64,000 nt of DNA from Bimuria novae-zelandiae CBS 107.79 (taxonomy: Eukaryota; Ascomycota; Dothideomycetes; Pleosporales; Didymosphaeriaceae), in assembly GCA_010015655.1 (NCBI GenBank), contig ML976683.1, positions 715,102 through 779,101 of the forward strand, given 5' to 3'. The number at the start of each line of letters is the position of its first letter. The first letter of the stretch is position 1. Below are positions 46,150-56,359 of the stretch, in pieces. The position numbers and the translations under genes are program-made. Below the pieces are notes generated by a model. It saw only the letters and a list, made by a program, of their open reading frames with translations, had not been told where the DNA came from and ran no database searches.

Positions 46150-47750
46150 AACGCGGGCAGCTAAAAAGTCGCGTATAATAAAGTTACCTTATAAAAAAAC
46201 TCTTAAAAAAGCAAAGGCTAGGGCACCTTTGCAAAAGATAGTAAATAAAACTAATTATATAACTACTACTAAGGTAGCTAAGGCAGAGCAACTTAAAGAT
46301 AAAAACGTTAAAAAGTAAAAGATATACCTAGAGAATAGCTTATTATTAGCCTAGCTAGGTCCTTTTACATAACAATTAGATAAGGAGCTTATTAAAGTAG
46401 TTAATAAGACTTACGTAAGGTGTCGCTATAAAGCGTACTATAATAATAAGATAGTTAACGGCGTAGAGGATAGCAACTATAAGTAACTACTTAGCAGCCT
46501 AATAATAGGCAAGGTATAGAGATAGGCTAATAGCATCGTTATAGAAATAAGTACTTAAGAGAAAGTCTCTATTAAGAGCCTTACTATCGTTATATATTTA
46601 AGTTAAACTTTAGTAAAGGATCGCATAGTAAACGCTTTTAAACGTAGGGAAAGTTACTTACGTTTTACTAATATAAAAATTAGCGTAAAAGAGTTACTGT
46701 AATTAGCGCCCCTAGGGGCTACTACGTATATAGATTTTAACTTAGTACTACTACTAAAGTTACCTTAAGTGCCTACTTTAAGTTAGTTACGCGTAGGTAG
46801 CCTGCAAGACTCTTAGGTATAACTTACTACTACTAATTACTAACTTGCTAAGCTGCTAGACGTCATGGCGATTAACTAGATAGGTAATAGGCTAGCCATC
46901 TAAATACGGGACGCGTGGAGGTGCCAGGACACCATGTGCTCGAACTACGCCCATGTGTGCTACTTTTAGCGTACTGAATCGTTGGTGGTGCGATTCTCCG
47001 ATCATATGCCCGTCGAGGGCAATATAGTCGCCATATAGGCCCGCGAGGTGTCGCTGCAAAGGTGTACAGTTACAGCGCCGTCAGACAACGTTTGGTTAAT
47101 AATAGCGAGGTCTCGTGAGCAGGCTGGGCGACGGCGGAGGAGGAGCGACTCTAATAGCAAGTCTATAATAAAAGATATATTTAAATTACTAATCGCGTCT
47201 ATAGTAAGTTAATTAGTATAAAGTTAACTATTTTAATAATTACCTGCCTGGCAGCGAGAGCCTAATTACCTACTAAATAACTTATTAGTTTTAACGTGGG
47301 ATCTATTAACTTATAGTAACGTAGAGGAGCTCTATTATATAATACTACTTTTCCTATAGTAGTGGCTTAATAAGGGTCCACACAAAGATCGTAGAGATAT
47401 AAGAAAAGTCTTTACTATAGTTAAGAATAATAGAATCGACCTTAATATACTTATAAATCCCTTAAAGGCTAGCATGCTATATATTTTATAGTAAAAGGTA
47501 TAAAAGCTACTATTACCTCTACTACTTAAACTTTAAGTATATGCTGTCCGCTAGCAGCGTAAATTTAAAAGACTAACTCTAGAGTAAAAAGCTTAGTGCC
47601 TAAATAATATAAAGAAGGAGAAAGAGCGTGTAGAGCGTAAGGAGCGTAAGGAGCATAAGGAGCGAGAGGAGCGAGAGGACAAGAACAAGGGCGAGGAGAG
47701 CTTGTTTATACAGCAAATATAAGAAGTTACTAAAGCTTAAGGCTAAGTCG
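46150..47750 (+). pseudogene. Unidentified second protein of transposon F, decayed
   Basis: A plus-strand reading with stops is protein-like over about 500 codons. It has a basic N-terminal part (KLPYKKTLKKAKARAP, 46180-46230). A well preserved Cys/Trp-rich block lies near 46910-47040 (DAWRCQDTMCSNYAHVCY, then FSDHMPVEGNIVAI). A Lys/Glu-rich helix-like run lies near 47610-47690 (KEKERVERKERKEHK). The Cys-rich block may bind zinc. I do not recognise a family, and whether it acts in transposition is unknown. Confidence 0.5.
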
Positions 47751-48099
47751 CTAACGTTAATTTTACAGTTACTTATACTTTACGCTTTAGTTATATTATT
47801 AATCGCTCTTAGACATAGGGCGCGTTGTAAGTACTTTTATTAAAGAATTTACGTTCTTTATTTTGCTAATTCTAGCCTATAAAAGTTAATTTTAAGGAAG
47901 TTATTGCCTAAGTATACGTATATTAAATTAACTTATTAACAGAATTATATAAAACTATAATATAAATAACTTAACGCTAGTAAACACTAAGTCCGCACGG
48001 GCCACTATCGTAATACTTAGTAATATCTATACTTAATAATAATACGTTAATCGCTTAAGCTCTCTATCTCCTGTACACCTCACACCTGCCAGCCTAAGT

Positions 48100-49080
48100 A
48101 GCTAAAGTACTTTCTCGCCCGTACGTCGTTGTAGCAAACCTCCTGCACGCCTAACTCTAAAAAATATAAGAAATCCTAAAAGATAGGCGCCCGCTAGAGG
48201 TTCTTTTTTATTTATAACTTTAATGCCTTAAAGCTCTGCTTAATTAGATTTATGTTAGGTAAGTACAGCAATAGGTACTTAAGTACTACTCTAGCGTCTA
48301 AATAAAGCTATTAAATTCTAGCTAATTAATAAATAGAAGCGTTATTTATTATAATTACTAAGCGTAGCCCTAGATACAGCGTGTAATATAGCAGCACTTT
48401 ACTAGCTATAAACTCCTTTATTAGCTCCGCCGTGATTGCTCCCTAATAGATAAGGTAATTAAAATACCTATTAACGTCTATAGCTAGTAGTAAGCTCTAC
48501 CTCTTTGACCTCTACGCTAAGTATAATACTTAAACTAGCGTATTTACCTCTAACTAGGTATACTTATAATTACTTATACGCTTGTTGCAAGCGCTCTTAT
48601 TAAGTACTATTACCTGCTCCGCCTTATACGCTAGCTAGCAGCGAGCTCAAAACGCTCGACAGAGGACTACGTTACGCTTAGCTACCACTTTAGTTGCCGC
48701 TTTTTAACTGTACCTCATGCTGGCGAGGGTCTCCCAGATAGTTGTTTGTGAGGCTTTTACGTTGTAATTGTCATATAAGAAAGCCTGCATTTCATCTAGG
48801 TAGGTATTTGGCCGGCCCTGCAGTAACTCTTTGAGCTTCTCGCGATGGTACTGCAGTAGCAACGGCGGCCGCCCCCGCCGTACGCAGGCTGGCAGGTAAG
48901 GCTGCCCCTAGTACTCTAGGCTAAGTCAAATCCTCCTAATTATTAAGTAGGCTACTTTAGTGTCTCTTTAGATTTTTGTAACGCTAACGTTGTCCTTAAA
49001 ATAATTAATTACGGCCTATAACACCGTCGGCGGTAACCTAGCTTTGTTTAGTAACTCTATAGAGTACTTATAGATTCTTT
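48100..49080 (-). pseudogene. IS630/Tc1-type DDE transposase of F, decayed
   Basis: Minus strand: VRRGRPPLLLQYHREKLKELL, then RPNTYLDEMQAFLYDNYNVK and ASQTTIWETLASMRYS (about 48890-48725). This is the IS630-type helix-turn-helix region and is almost undamaged. Further on come VLNKSACNKR (aligning to VxxDESGxxxR), LVIIINNASIY (VLVMDNASFH) and YLLLYLPNINLIKQSFKALK (LPPYSPDLNPIEEFFAxLK). All three catalytic acids fall at altered positions (D to N, D to N, E to K). Confidence 0.75.
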
Positions 49081-49197
49081 AAATGCATTAAAAGGTTGAT
49101 ATTTAGCTAGTAAATCCGTGTTTTAAATGACGTACGAGAATTGATTACTAACATGTGGGGCAGGTCACATGGTGAGCGGGAATTTACGAAACGACAA

Positions 49198-49613
49198 TAG
49201 TGCTAAGCACTAGATACAAAGAGTGTAAACAAAAAAGTGTCCCCCCAACATACAGTTCAAAATACAGACCATAATACAACACACGACCTGGATGTTGTAG
49301 GCTAGAGGAGCATTTCAAAAGGATATCGTCAATTCTTATACTAGTTACCAATCACAACAAGAATACTGTTTGTAAGACAATGATTTTTTCTTTTCTCAAA
49401 CTCAAGAAACTAGACCGCAAACCGCGAGTCCTTCGAAAACTCATTTGACCATCAAAACGCCAAACTCTCACTGTACTCTTACAAACTCTTCAAAAAGAAA
49501 AAAGAAAAACATGCAAGCTGGCAATAGACCAGCGTGAAGGAGCACCGAAAGCCTATTGGCCCTTCAAAAACAAGTCGTCCAAACCGTCGCCGGGCAGATC
49601 CGGTTCGACTTCC
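49198..49613. other. Intergenic, no supported gene
   Basis: Spacer between transposon F and the 3' end of the 49.6-kb gene. It has no RIP signature and no recognised frame, and probably holds the 3' flank of that gene. Confidence 0.4.
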
Positions 49614-51017
49614 TCAGACACGTCCAGCTCGGCCAGCCTCAGCCAGCCGCGCGCGCTTCCGCGCCTGTAATTCCGCCATATCCTCGGCCACCTTCGCGCG
49701 CTTCTTCTCATTCTCGCGCGCCATCTCCTCGTTGACTTCCTTCGTCCGCTTATACGCGGTCGCCATGTTCATGAAGCGGCCCTCCTTGAACGATCCCTGC
49801 TTAATCTTGTTAAGCCTCTTCGCCCCCTCCGTCATGCCCGCCGTCTTGCTCGGGCCGAATTGCATGCGCCTACCGATGGCATCATTGATCAACTCGTGGA
49901 CCGGATTGAGGTCTTCGTTGTCCTTCCGCCACGCCGCCTTAGGCTTGAACTTGTTGTTGCCGCCGTCCTGACGGTCCTTCTTCACGCTCTTGTCGGCGCG
50001 GATAAGGCCTTGGTGCATGCCTGGGGGCATCTTGACTTCCTTCAGGTTTTCGATGATGGCGGTGGGTTTCTTCTTCGCGACGGCTTCGGCTTGCTTGGCG
50101 TTCAGCCTACGGAGGGCTTCGACTTCCTCGGGGGGGCGCTTTTCTTCGGAGGCGGATGTGGAAACGGGCTTCGAGGCCTTGGACGAAGGCTTTTGGGTCG
50201 TGGACCGCTGTAATGCACGTAAGCCGGTGCCGGCGGCTGTTGAGCCGGAGACACCCATGCGAATGTCGGTTCGGAATGGGTTTGCCGGCTTGGGTGCACG
50301 GCGGATCTTCTTCCGAGGATGGACTGGAGTAGCGGCCGCGGGAGGAGGTGGAGTAGATGCTTCAGTATTCGAATATATCTCTGGGTCGTCGAATAGTAGA
50401 TCGAAGATGGGGTCTTCTTCCGGTGCTGGATCTGATTTCGGAATCGACATCTTCATCTTCTTTGCCGATGAAGATTGGTCGGCAGAGGAAGTTTTATCCT
50501 CTGAAGTCTTTCGCTTCTTGCCTTTGTTCGGATTAGCGAGCTCATTGTCAACCGAGCTTGCAGGCGTTGAGACAAGGACCGAAGTGTCTTTGTCCGATTG
50601 AGTTCCGATACTAGTGCCATTGTCTGACTCGCTGGAGACAAGGAGTGAATCCAAGTCATCATCATTGCCATCGAAGCCACCTGGCGTAGGTGGACCGGAT
50701 GGGGCGGGCGATAGAGGCGCATGGTCTGCAAGGTCGATTTCTTGTTCGACCTTCGTCGTCACCTTGACGTCGAATTCCTTCTTGGAGACATTGCGGAGAA
50801 GCTCTTCATCGGAATCGAGGGTGATCGCCTCAATTTTCTGCTTCACGTTCCGCTGGACAGGCTCGGACGTCGGCACGATCGAGCGCTTGCGCTTGTTAGA
50901 AGTAGAGGATGGCACGGCCTTGCTGGAAGCAGTGGACGACGGGGTCTTGCTAGGGGTAGTGTTGCTCGTGGCAGAGGCGGCAGAGCGACAAACGCGGGGA
51001 GCGCGAGTGTTGAGCAT
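49614..51017 (-). CDS. Low-complexity basic, probably nuclear protein (467 residues)
   Basis: An uninterrupted frame runs from ATG 51017 (MLNTRAPRVCRSAASATSNT). The N-terminal third is Ser/Thr/Pro-rich with a basic cluster (SNKRKRSIVP, about residues 42-50). A hydrophobic-acidic stretch ITLDSDEE resembles a SUMO-interacting motif. The middle is acidic and Ser-rich with KKMKMSIPK. The C-terminal third looks most conserved: KEVKMPPGMHQGLIRADKSV, then NPVHELINDAIGRRMQFGP. It ends in a Lys/Arg/Glu-rich predicted helix (residues about 427-467, ENEKKRAKVAEDMAELQARK). No catalytic domain. A nuclear or chromatin role is an inference. No introns are needed. TATAAAG lies about 280 bp upstream (51303-51297). 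Confidence 0.7.
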   Translation of the reverse strand: MLNTRAPRVCRSAASATSNTTPSKTPSSTASSKAVPSSTSNKRKRSIVPTSEPVQRNVKQKIEAITLDSDEELLRNVSKKEFDVKVTTKVEQEIDLADHAPLSPAPSGPPTPGGFDGNDDDLDSLLVSSESDNGTSIGTQSDKDTSVLVSTPASSVDNELANPNKGKKRKTSEDKTSSADQSSSAKKMKMSIPKSDPAPEEDPIFDLLFDDPEIYSNTEASTPPPPAAATPVHPRKKIRRAPKPANPFRTDIRMGVSGSTAAGTGLRALQRSTTQKPSSKASKPVSTSASEEKRPPEEVEALRRLNAKQAEAVAKKKPTAIIENLKEVKMPPGMHQGLIRADKSVKKDRQDGGNNKFKPKAAWRKDNEDLNPVHELINDAIGRRMQFGPSKTAGMTEGAKRLNKIKQGSFKEGRFMNMATAYKRTKEVNEEMARENEKKRAKVAEDMAELQARKRARLAEAGRAGRV

Positions 51018-51483
51018 GTTGTTGATTATTGAGAATATGTGTAGTGAAGCGATGTAGTTACCGCTAGAAAGTTGCGTTAAGAGGTCACGCCGTAAGGGAG
51101 AGTTGACCTGTGTGCAAGATACTAGAAGCTGAGGTTTGGAGCAGGCTGTGATGCGATTGATCGTGTTTCTAGGTCGGGCTGCAAGGTGTGGAAAATGCTT
51201 GAATCCGAGGTTTGGGGCAAGCTGTTGTGATGACTGCGCACTTTGAAGAGAGATGTAGAGGGAGAGAGTTTGTGGAAATCGTGTGGGCGAGAGATACTTT
51301 ATATCGAAAAGTTGGCGGTGGGCCCTATTATGTTTGGGCCCTGTGACTCCGGGTTGAACGAGTGAATGTCGTTCACCAGACTCCCGATGTTCAACCCAAC
51401 CTCAGGTTACCGAGCAGCATGCACATAATAAGATGCGCAGCTGTTACACCATTTGTAAAGTGAACCGAAGTATACGCATCATA

Positions 51484-51819
51484 TCATTCGTTGCTGTATA
51501 TAAGATCAGCGCGGTGAAGCACAGAACGGGACTTGCGGCTTGCAGCGCAGCTGTTATCCCACAATCTGGCGCTATTGTGCCCTCCTTTTGCTCCATACCA
51601 ATGCTTGTTATCAAACCATTGACCAATTCTCGGTCGGCCACCGGCCAGCATATCGGTAGTATATGCTGGCTCTCCGTAAATGTACTTGCATAGTTCGAGA
51701 AATGTGGTTTGACTCAGCCTCTTCTCTCCAGCTGGGCACCGCCCAGCCTGATAATAACCTCTCACTGTGAATTCGTGCCTTCCTGATGGCGTGGGCAACG
51801 GAACCGAATGTAAGCAGTA
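51484..51819 (-). CDS. Possible small orphan protein, start unclear
   Basis: This minus-strand open frame ends at TGA/TAA near 51484 and reads naturally: PTPSGRHEFTVRGYYQAGRC, FLELCKYIYGEPAYTTDML, WFDNKHWYGAKGGHN. There is no ATG in frame before an upstream stop at 51822. A real gene would need an upstream exon; an acceptor-like CTGTAG precedes 51819. It has four or five Cys and no recognised family. It lies downstream of the FKBP gene on the same strand. Confidence 0.3.
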   Translation of the reverse strand, partial: YCLHSVPLPTPSGRHEFTVRGYYQAGRCPAGEKRLSQTTFLELCKYIYGEPAYTTDMLAGGRPRIGQWFDNKHWYGAKGGHNSARLWDNSCAASRKSRSVLHRADLIYSNE

Positions 51820-52014
51820 CTACAGCATTTGGTTATGCAGAATTGGATTTCTGAACCGGGAGAACATGAACTGTATTTGTAGAGTATGTATATACCATGC
51901 CGGATGCAATACCGGTGTTCTTATGTCATTGTTGCCGTGCCCGAAAGCCGCGTTATTCATACCATCCCATGCCTCTATTTGGGTATCGCATCGTCGTCAT
52001 GCCGTTGTCCACAT

Positions 52015-52526
52015 CTACAACTCGTCCTTGCCAACACCGTCGATCGATACGAGCTCCGTCTCGAAGACTGTAACACATTAGCTAAGCTGTGACCACCCGA
52101 TCGCAGGGTACACATACTCAACACGCTGTTCGCCGGAATAGGGCCCGCGCCTCGTTTCCCATACGCCCAGTCAGGCTGAATAGTGAGCTTGCGCTTCTCG
52201 CCCGGGCACATGTCCAGCAGACCCTGGTCCCAGCCCTTGATAACCTGGCCCTTGCCGACGGTAAAGCCCAGCGGCTGGCCGCGGTTGTATGAGGCGTCGA
52301 ACTCGCTGCCGTCGCTCTCGAGGGTGCCGCGGTAGTGCACTTGGATGCCGTCGCCGGCCTTGGTGGGGCGGTTGCACTCGACCTTGTTCGTGACTTCCGT
52401 CTTGAGGTACTGGGGCTGTTGTTAGCTGCCTTATTCCATGTCTGGTGGGGCGCATCGAGGTACCTCGTTGTTGATGATGTCAGCGAAAGCGGCCGTAGCC
52501 AGAGCGAGGATAACAGCGACCTTCAT
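52015..52526 (-). CDS. FKB2: FKBP-type peptidyl-prolyl isomerase of the ER (FKBP2/Fpr2 type)
   Basis: Three exons: 52526-52464, 52415-52118 and 52067-52015. The 48-bp and 50-bp introns (GTACCT...CTAACAACAG and GTATGT...GCTAATGTGTTACAG) both have fungal branch sites. They join in frame to 137 residues. Residues 1-16 ([16 protein letters not shown]) form a signal peptide. Residues about 35-130 are one FKBP domain: [65 protein letters not shown]. This holds the residues lining the active site and the FK506/rapamycin pocket (Tyr, Asp, Phe, Val-Ile, Trp, Tyr). The last four residues are KDEL, an ER retrieval signal. The enzyme should catalyse prolyl cis-trans isomerisation during folding of secreted proteins. 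The family assignment is secure; the symbol follows fungal usage. Confidence 0.95.
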
Positions 52527-53575
52527 GCTTGCTGTAGACTGTTTGTAGAAGTTTGGAGGAAATTTTGTGAGAATGTGGCGATCAATTGGTGCGTTGTCGT
52601 TCTCGAATGGCTTCCGTGGCCTTTGTTGCGTACATCCGAGGTGGGGGAAGTAAAAGCGCCAAGGCGGCGGTTCGCGAGATCTGGCCGCATCATCCTTGTC
52701 GTCTGATCTTTCACCGGACGTCTGTGCGCTGCCTCGCCCCTGAGCACCTTTTTCAAAGATGCAAACGCCCGAGAAAAAGCAGTTGAATCCAGCAGCTTGC
52801 AATTCATTGCCACGTCAACGCATCATTAGTAGCATTGTGAGCTTCATTGCGGTGATACAGCTCAGGTCCAGCCCTTTTCAACAACGCAAGAGTCAAACAA
52901 AATAAGCTAACATCTTCAGACATTCAAAGCGTCACAATAGTAAAAACAAAACTTAGCTATCTTTACAACTCCGATGGAGCACTTGGAGCTGAAGCCATGG
53001 AGCCCTGGAGCAGTAGGGTCACGTGTTGCACGCAGTCCCATGGTTCCGCGATCGAGACGCGTAAAATACTATTTTGTGATTATAAACAGACGGAAAAATA
53101 CAACTCTAGTGGTTTTGGAATTGATAAATTAGTTGCACACGGTATGCGTACCCGCGGCAGACAATACGAAGCTAGTGCGCTGGCTTCGCATTGTGGAGGC
53201 CTCACTTTCACCGCTAGCGTCATTCACCGCGGCCTCCACCGCGACCAGCTACCTTCTGAATAGTGCTATAATAGAAAGAGCTTGCTGTGGTTGAAGCACG
53301 GACCGAAAGATCGCAACACCCGCGCAGCACCTTGCCCAACCCAACCCTCTAATCCTAACCCGCTGTCAATCAACATCTCAGCATACGTACCGCAATTGAA
53401 ACCTTTCGCAGTCTACAGCTCATACCGACATCCTACGTATCCTTACACATCATCAACTACCTGCAAACCCTTGTTTAACAGCATCGACGACTCCGAGCCT
53501 CCTCCCAGGACACTCCCAGACATCTTTGAGCAACAAGCAAACTCAACACACGCATACATCGTACATATCCGCAAC
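52527..53575. other. Divergent intergenic region
   Basis: About 1 kb lies between the divergent FKBP gene and the gene at 53576. The part 53330-53575 is CT/CA-rich and likely 5' untranslated leader of the right-hand gene. No conserved frame or RNA gene was seen. Confidence 0.4.
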
Positions 53576-54538
53576 ATGAACATCATTTTGTTCGGAAATC
53601 TCCTCGACGAGATCAACGGTCATGGACCTCGGGTCCAGCCCAATGACAAACCGTATCTGACAACCGCCAATGCAATCCGCACCTCCGCTCAGCAGGATGC
53701 ACATTCGTTCACGATTTTCGAGAAATTTCCGACCAGCGCAGTACCCGAGGAGCGAGTAACCAAGTCCACAGCCGACCGTGTGAAGGAGTTTGAGGAGACT
53801 CTTGCGAAGGCGCCCAAGCGCAAGATCACCGACCCAGCCGATGCCAGCCCTTCCATCTACGCAGAGGAAGATGCAGAGCCCGATAATCCCTCTCGTCCCG
53901 CAGTTAAAGCCCCTAAGACAGCGGGTCGTCGCGCCGCCCCGAAGATGAACACGCGCAACGGCTCGATGTGGGTTGAACCTGGAAAGACGCTCGACCAGAA
54001 TCTTACCGAATTCGAAGAGAAGAATGCAGACGGCGACACCTTCGACGACCTTGTTTATGCTGCTTTCCTTGGTGAGTCCACCGCCGCCGATGCTGGCATC
54101 GAAAGCAAGAAGCCCTCCCGCGACGAATTCGAGGTCACCACCGACACCGACATCGACAAGCTCGCAAAGAAGCACGCCGCCGCTGCCCCTGCAGAGGAGC
54201 AGGTCGTCCAGCTCAAGAAGCCCGGAACGAAGAAGGTGAAGACGAATGCAGGTAAGGCCGTCATTCCGCGCGCTGCCTCCTCTAAGGTCAATGGCGAGGC
54301 GGAGTACTCCGACGAGGAGACTGAGCCTCCTGTCGGTAAAGCACCCGTGAAGGTGGTTCGGCTCGCCGCGAAGAATCCTGTTGCTCCGAAGGCGAACAAG
54401 AAGCTCGCGAAGATCGTTAGTGGAACGGTGAAGTGAGCGAAGATTGAAGACCAAGAGGAGCACATTCCGTTCTCACAGAAGGCGGCTAGGCTTACGCCGG
54501 CACAACTTGCGGCCCGCAAGGCCGACAACAAGAAGTGA
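53576..54538 (+). CDS. Basic low-complexity protein with in-frame TGA near the C-terminus
   Basis: The first ATG of the long open frame is at 53576 (MNIILFGNLLDEINGHGPRV). Upstream sequence is open but leader-like. The frame runs 286 codons to TGA 54434-54436, then continues for 33 clearly coding-like residues (AKIEDQEEHIPFSQKAARL, AQLAARKADNKK) to a second TGA at 54536-54538. The protein is acidic/basic alternating, with KAPKRKITD and KKPGTKKVKTNAGK as candidate nuclear signals and a conserved-looking NGSMWVEPGKTLDQNLTEFE. The TGA may be a recent CGA-to-TGA change, a sequencing error, or the true end followed by former coding sequence. A GTGAGC...CACAG intron across it is possible but would shift into an unlikely frame. 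Function unknown. Confidence 0.6.
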
Positions 54539-55245
54539 AGGTCCTTTGCCTCGGGCGGTGTTGGGATGTTTGCGCTGGAGTTATGAGCATGGAGGCATTA
54601 TAGTAGAACGGCATTGCTGTTTGTCTTTGCGGTGAACTGTTGCAGTGCATCTTTATGTGATTTGTCTTGCGCGAGTCCAGTATGGACGGATAGTACTTAA
54701 GGAAGAACACTTGCCTTTCTGATCTTATGGTCCTGTGTCTCCAGCGTCATTATTCCGTATATCCCTCTTTCTCCTGTCTCTCGTCTCTTTAGATATATTT
54801 TATGTCGGGTATGTACCGTGCAATCAAAATGCGACCCTTTCGTATAAGCGCTTTAACAAATCAAATCATCGGCGCGGCATCCAGTCTCGCCATCATGAAC
54901 GGAATGGAACCTGACTGTTCGACAGGGCCCGTGGCTGTTAATGTGTCAGTCAGCGCCGTGACGCGCCTGCCATTGTGCCTCCGCGAACTATAGCCCCGCT
55001 AGTCTATTCACCGTACAGCACGTGACGCGCTAAGGCGGTGGGCATGCCGCGCCCTCCATATAATAGCTCCCCGTCACACTCTCTCAGACTTTCGTTCTCA
55101 TTCGCATCGACTTGCCCGTAGCATCACAACTCGCAGACGCGCTAATACAATCTACGATACCTTTTCTCTTCTCCTAACACTCCACTGCTCTCAATCGTTC
55201 GAGACCCCGAATCTAACGTCAACCTTTCGAAGTACCACCGCAAAA
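54539..55245. other. Intergenic with promoter of the 55.2-kb gene
   Basis: No supported gene. A TATA-like box is at 55059-55065 and a CT-rich leader runs to the ATG at 55246. Confidence 0.45.
55059..55065 (+). promoter_or_regulatory. TATA-like box upstream of the 55.2-kb gene
   Basis: TATAATA lies 180 bp before the ATG and is followed by a CT-rich stretch (CACACTCTCTCAGAC), the usual layout of a fungal promoter and 5' leader. Assigned by position only. Confidence 0.35.
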
Positions 55246-56188
55246 ATGCCTCATCACATCTTGATTCATTCGAAGAACAAGCCCAGCGCAACCACCGTCG
55301 CTGCATGTGCACCCAGGAAACGTAAGGCTGAAAAAGATGCGCCATCCTCCAATCTGTCCCGCCAGAACAAGCGTGTTCAGTGCGACAATCCGTGCGATTC
55401 TTCGGCGCAACACGAATACCAACCTTGCATGCCAATGACGCGCAAGCGTAAGGCCATGGCAGGTTGCGATTCCCAGATCGACCCCGGCTCCGACGACGAC
55501 GGTGAGAATGCTTACGCGCGCCCGTGCAAGAACCCGAAGGTTGCTCCAGAGGCTCTCGCTATGATGAATGACATAAAGAAGCACGGGATCGAAGCTGTTC
55601 AGAAGAAATGGTCGCAGCACAGGATGGGTGAAACGGTAATCGTTCTTCGCTCCCACTGCTCAACGTGCATCGTCGCTAACCATTACCAGACGAAGCAAGA
55701 TAAAAAGAGGTTAGCTGCAAAGATCAATCGGGCGTTGATCAAAAGCAAAGCCCCTCTCATCCGCACCCCTGCATGGAGCTTCCCCTCTGAAACTGGGTCG
55801 TTCACGGCCAGCACTGAGACGCCGCAGCAGAAGGCCGAACGTCTGGCGATAGAAGCCGAAACGGAACGCAAAGTGACTCAGGCAGCTCGTATGGCTGAGA
55901 TCAAGGAAGCGGTGAGTCTACATCTAATTTAATCTCCGCATCTACATTAGACCTGACTGTGTGATACAGACCATCCTTAGTGGAAAGTCCGCTCCTGTAC
56001 TCAAGAAATCCCACCGTAACATTGCGCGCAACCCCACTATGCCTGACTGCATCAATCGTGGGGCGATCACAAAGCCCATGCTCCTTTTGCCCTTCATTCG
56101 GACATTGGAGATGGGCCGCATGGCGCATGGCATCCCGTCGGACTTCGAGAACCGGAAGGTTTTCGATGCTATCTCGGATAAGAGCTAG
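55246..56188 (+). CDS. Two-exon gene for a 294-residue basic, probably nuclear protein
   Basis: Exon 1 is 55246-55911 (ATG, MPHHILIHSKNKPSATTVAA). A 58-bp intron (55912-55969, GTGAGT...GATACAG, with a CCTGACTG branch-like site) follows. Exon 2 is 55970-56188, ending TAG. The join is in frame (...AEIKEA|TILSGKSAPVLKK...). Two basic clusters (PRKRKAEKD about residue 23; TRKRKAM about residue 65) could be nuclear signals, followed by an acidic DPGSDDDGE. The C-terminal half is less disordered and has HCSTCIVANHY and a Gln/Glu/Lys-rich helix. No family recognised. The gene ends about 140 bp before the LINE (TAC)n tail. Confidence 0.75.
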
Positions 56189-56324
56189 AAGCAACCGATG
56201 CCAAAGCTGACATCTTCAAAGGTCTTTCGCTTCACTACTACGCGATGTCACAACAGCGATATCACCATGCCGAAGCGCATTGTCACGCCAGCTGCGAAAC
56301 AAGTCCGATCATCACAGAGGCTGA

Positions 56325-56325
<1 letters not shown>

Positions 56326-56359
<34 letters not shown>
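56326..56359. repeat. (AGT)n microsatellite, about 11 units, at LINE 3' end
   Basis: Uninterrupted AGT/TAG repeat. On the minus strand it reads (TAC)n directly after the 3' untranslated region of the LINE, so it is probably the simple-repeat tail of that element. Confidence 0.85.

Larger units (their letters stand above)
45921..49197 (-). mobile_element. Tc1/IS630-type transposon F with an extra reading frame
   Basis: The terminal inverted repeats share GTTTCGTAAATTCCCGCTCA and continue through CCATGTGACCTG (about 45928-45960 and 49163-49191). TA flanks at 45919-45920 and 49198-49199. Inside are two convergent decayed reading frames. An IS630/Tc1-type transposase lies on the minus strand near the right end, and an unidentified protein lies on the plus strand in the left half. 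At 3.28 kb it is larger than ordinary Tc1 elements. Confidence 0.8.

Noticed and set aside
49534..51057. Long plus-strand open frames opposite the 49.6-kb gene
   Set aside because: They mirror the codon-biased minus-strand gene and read as Ser/Arg/Phe-rich antisense products without motifs.
53282..53575. Extension of the 53.6-kb gene to an upstream start
   Set aside because: There is no ATG before 53576, and the stretch looks like a CT/CA-rich leader.
53543..54531. Long minus-strand frames opposite the 53.6-kb gene
   Set aside because: Leu/Arg/Gly-rich antisense shadow of the plus-strand coding sequence.
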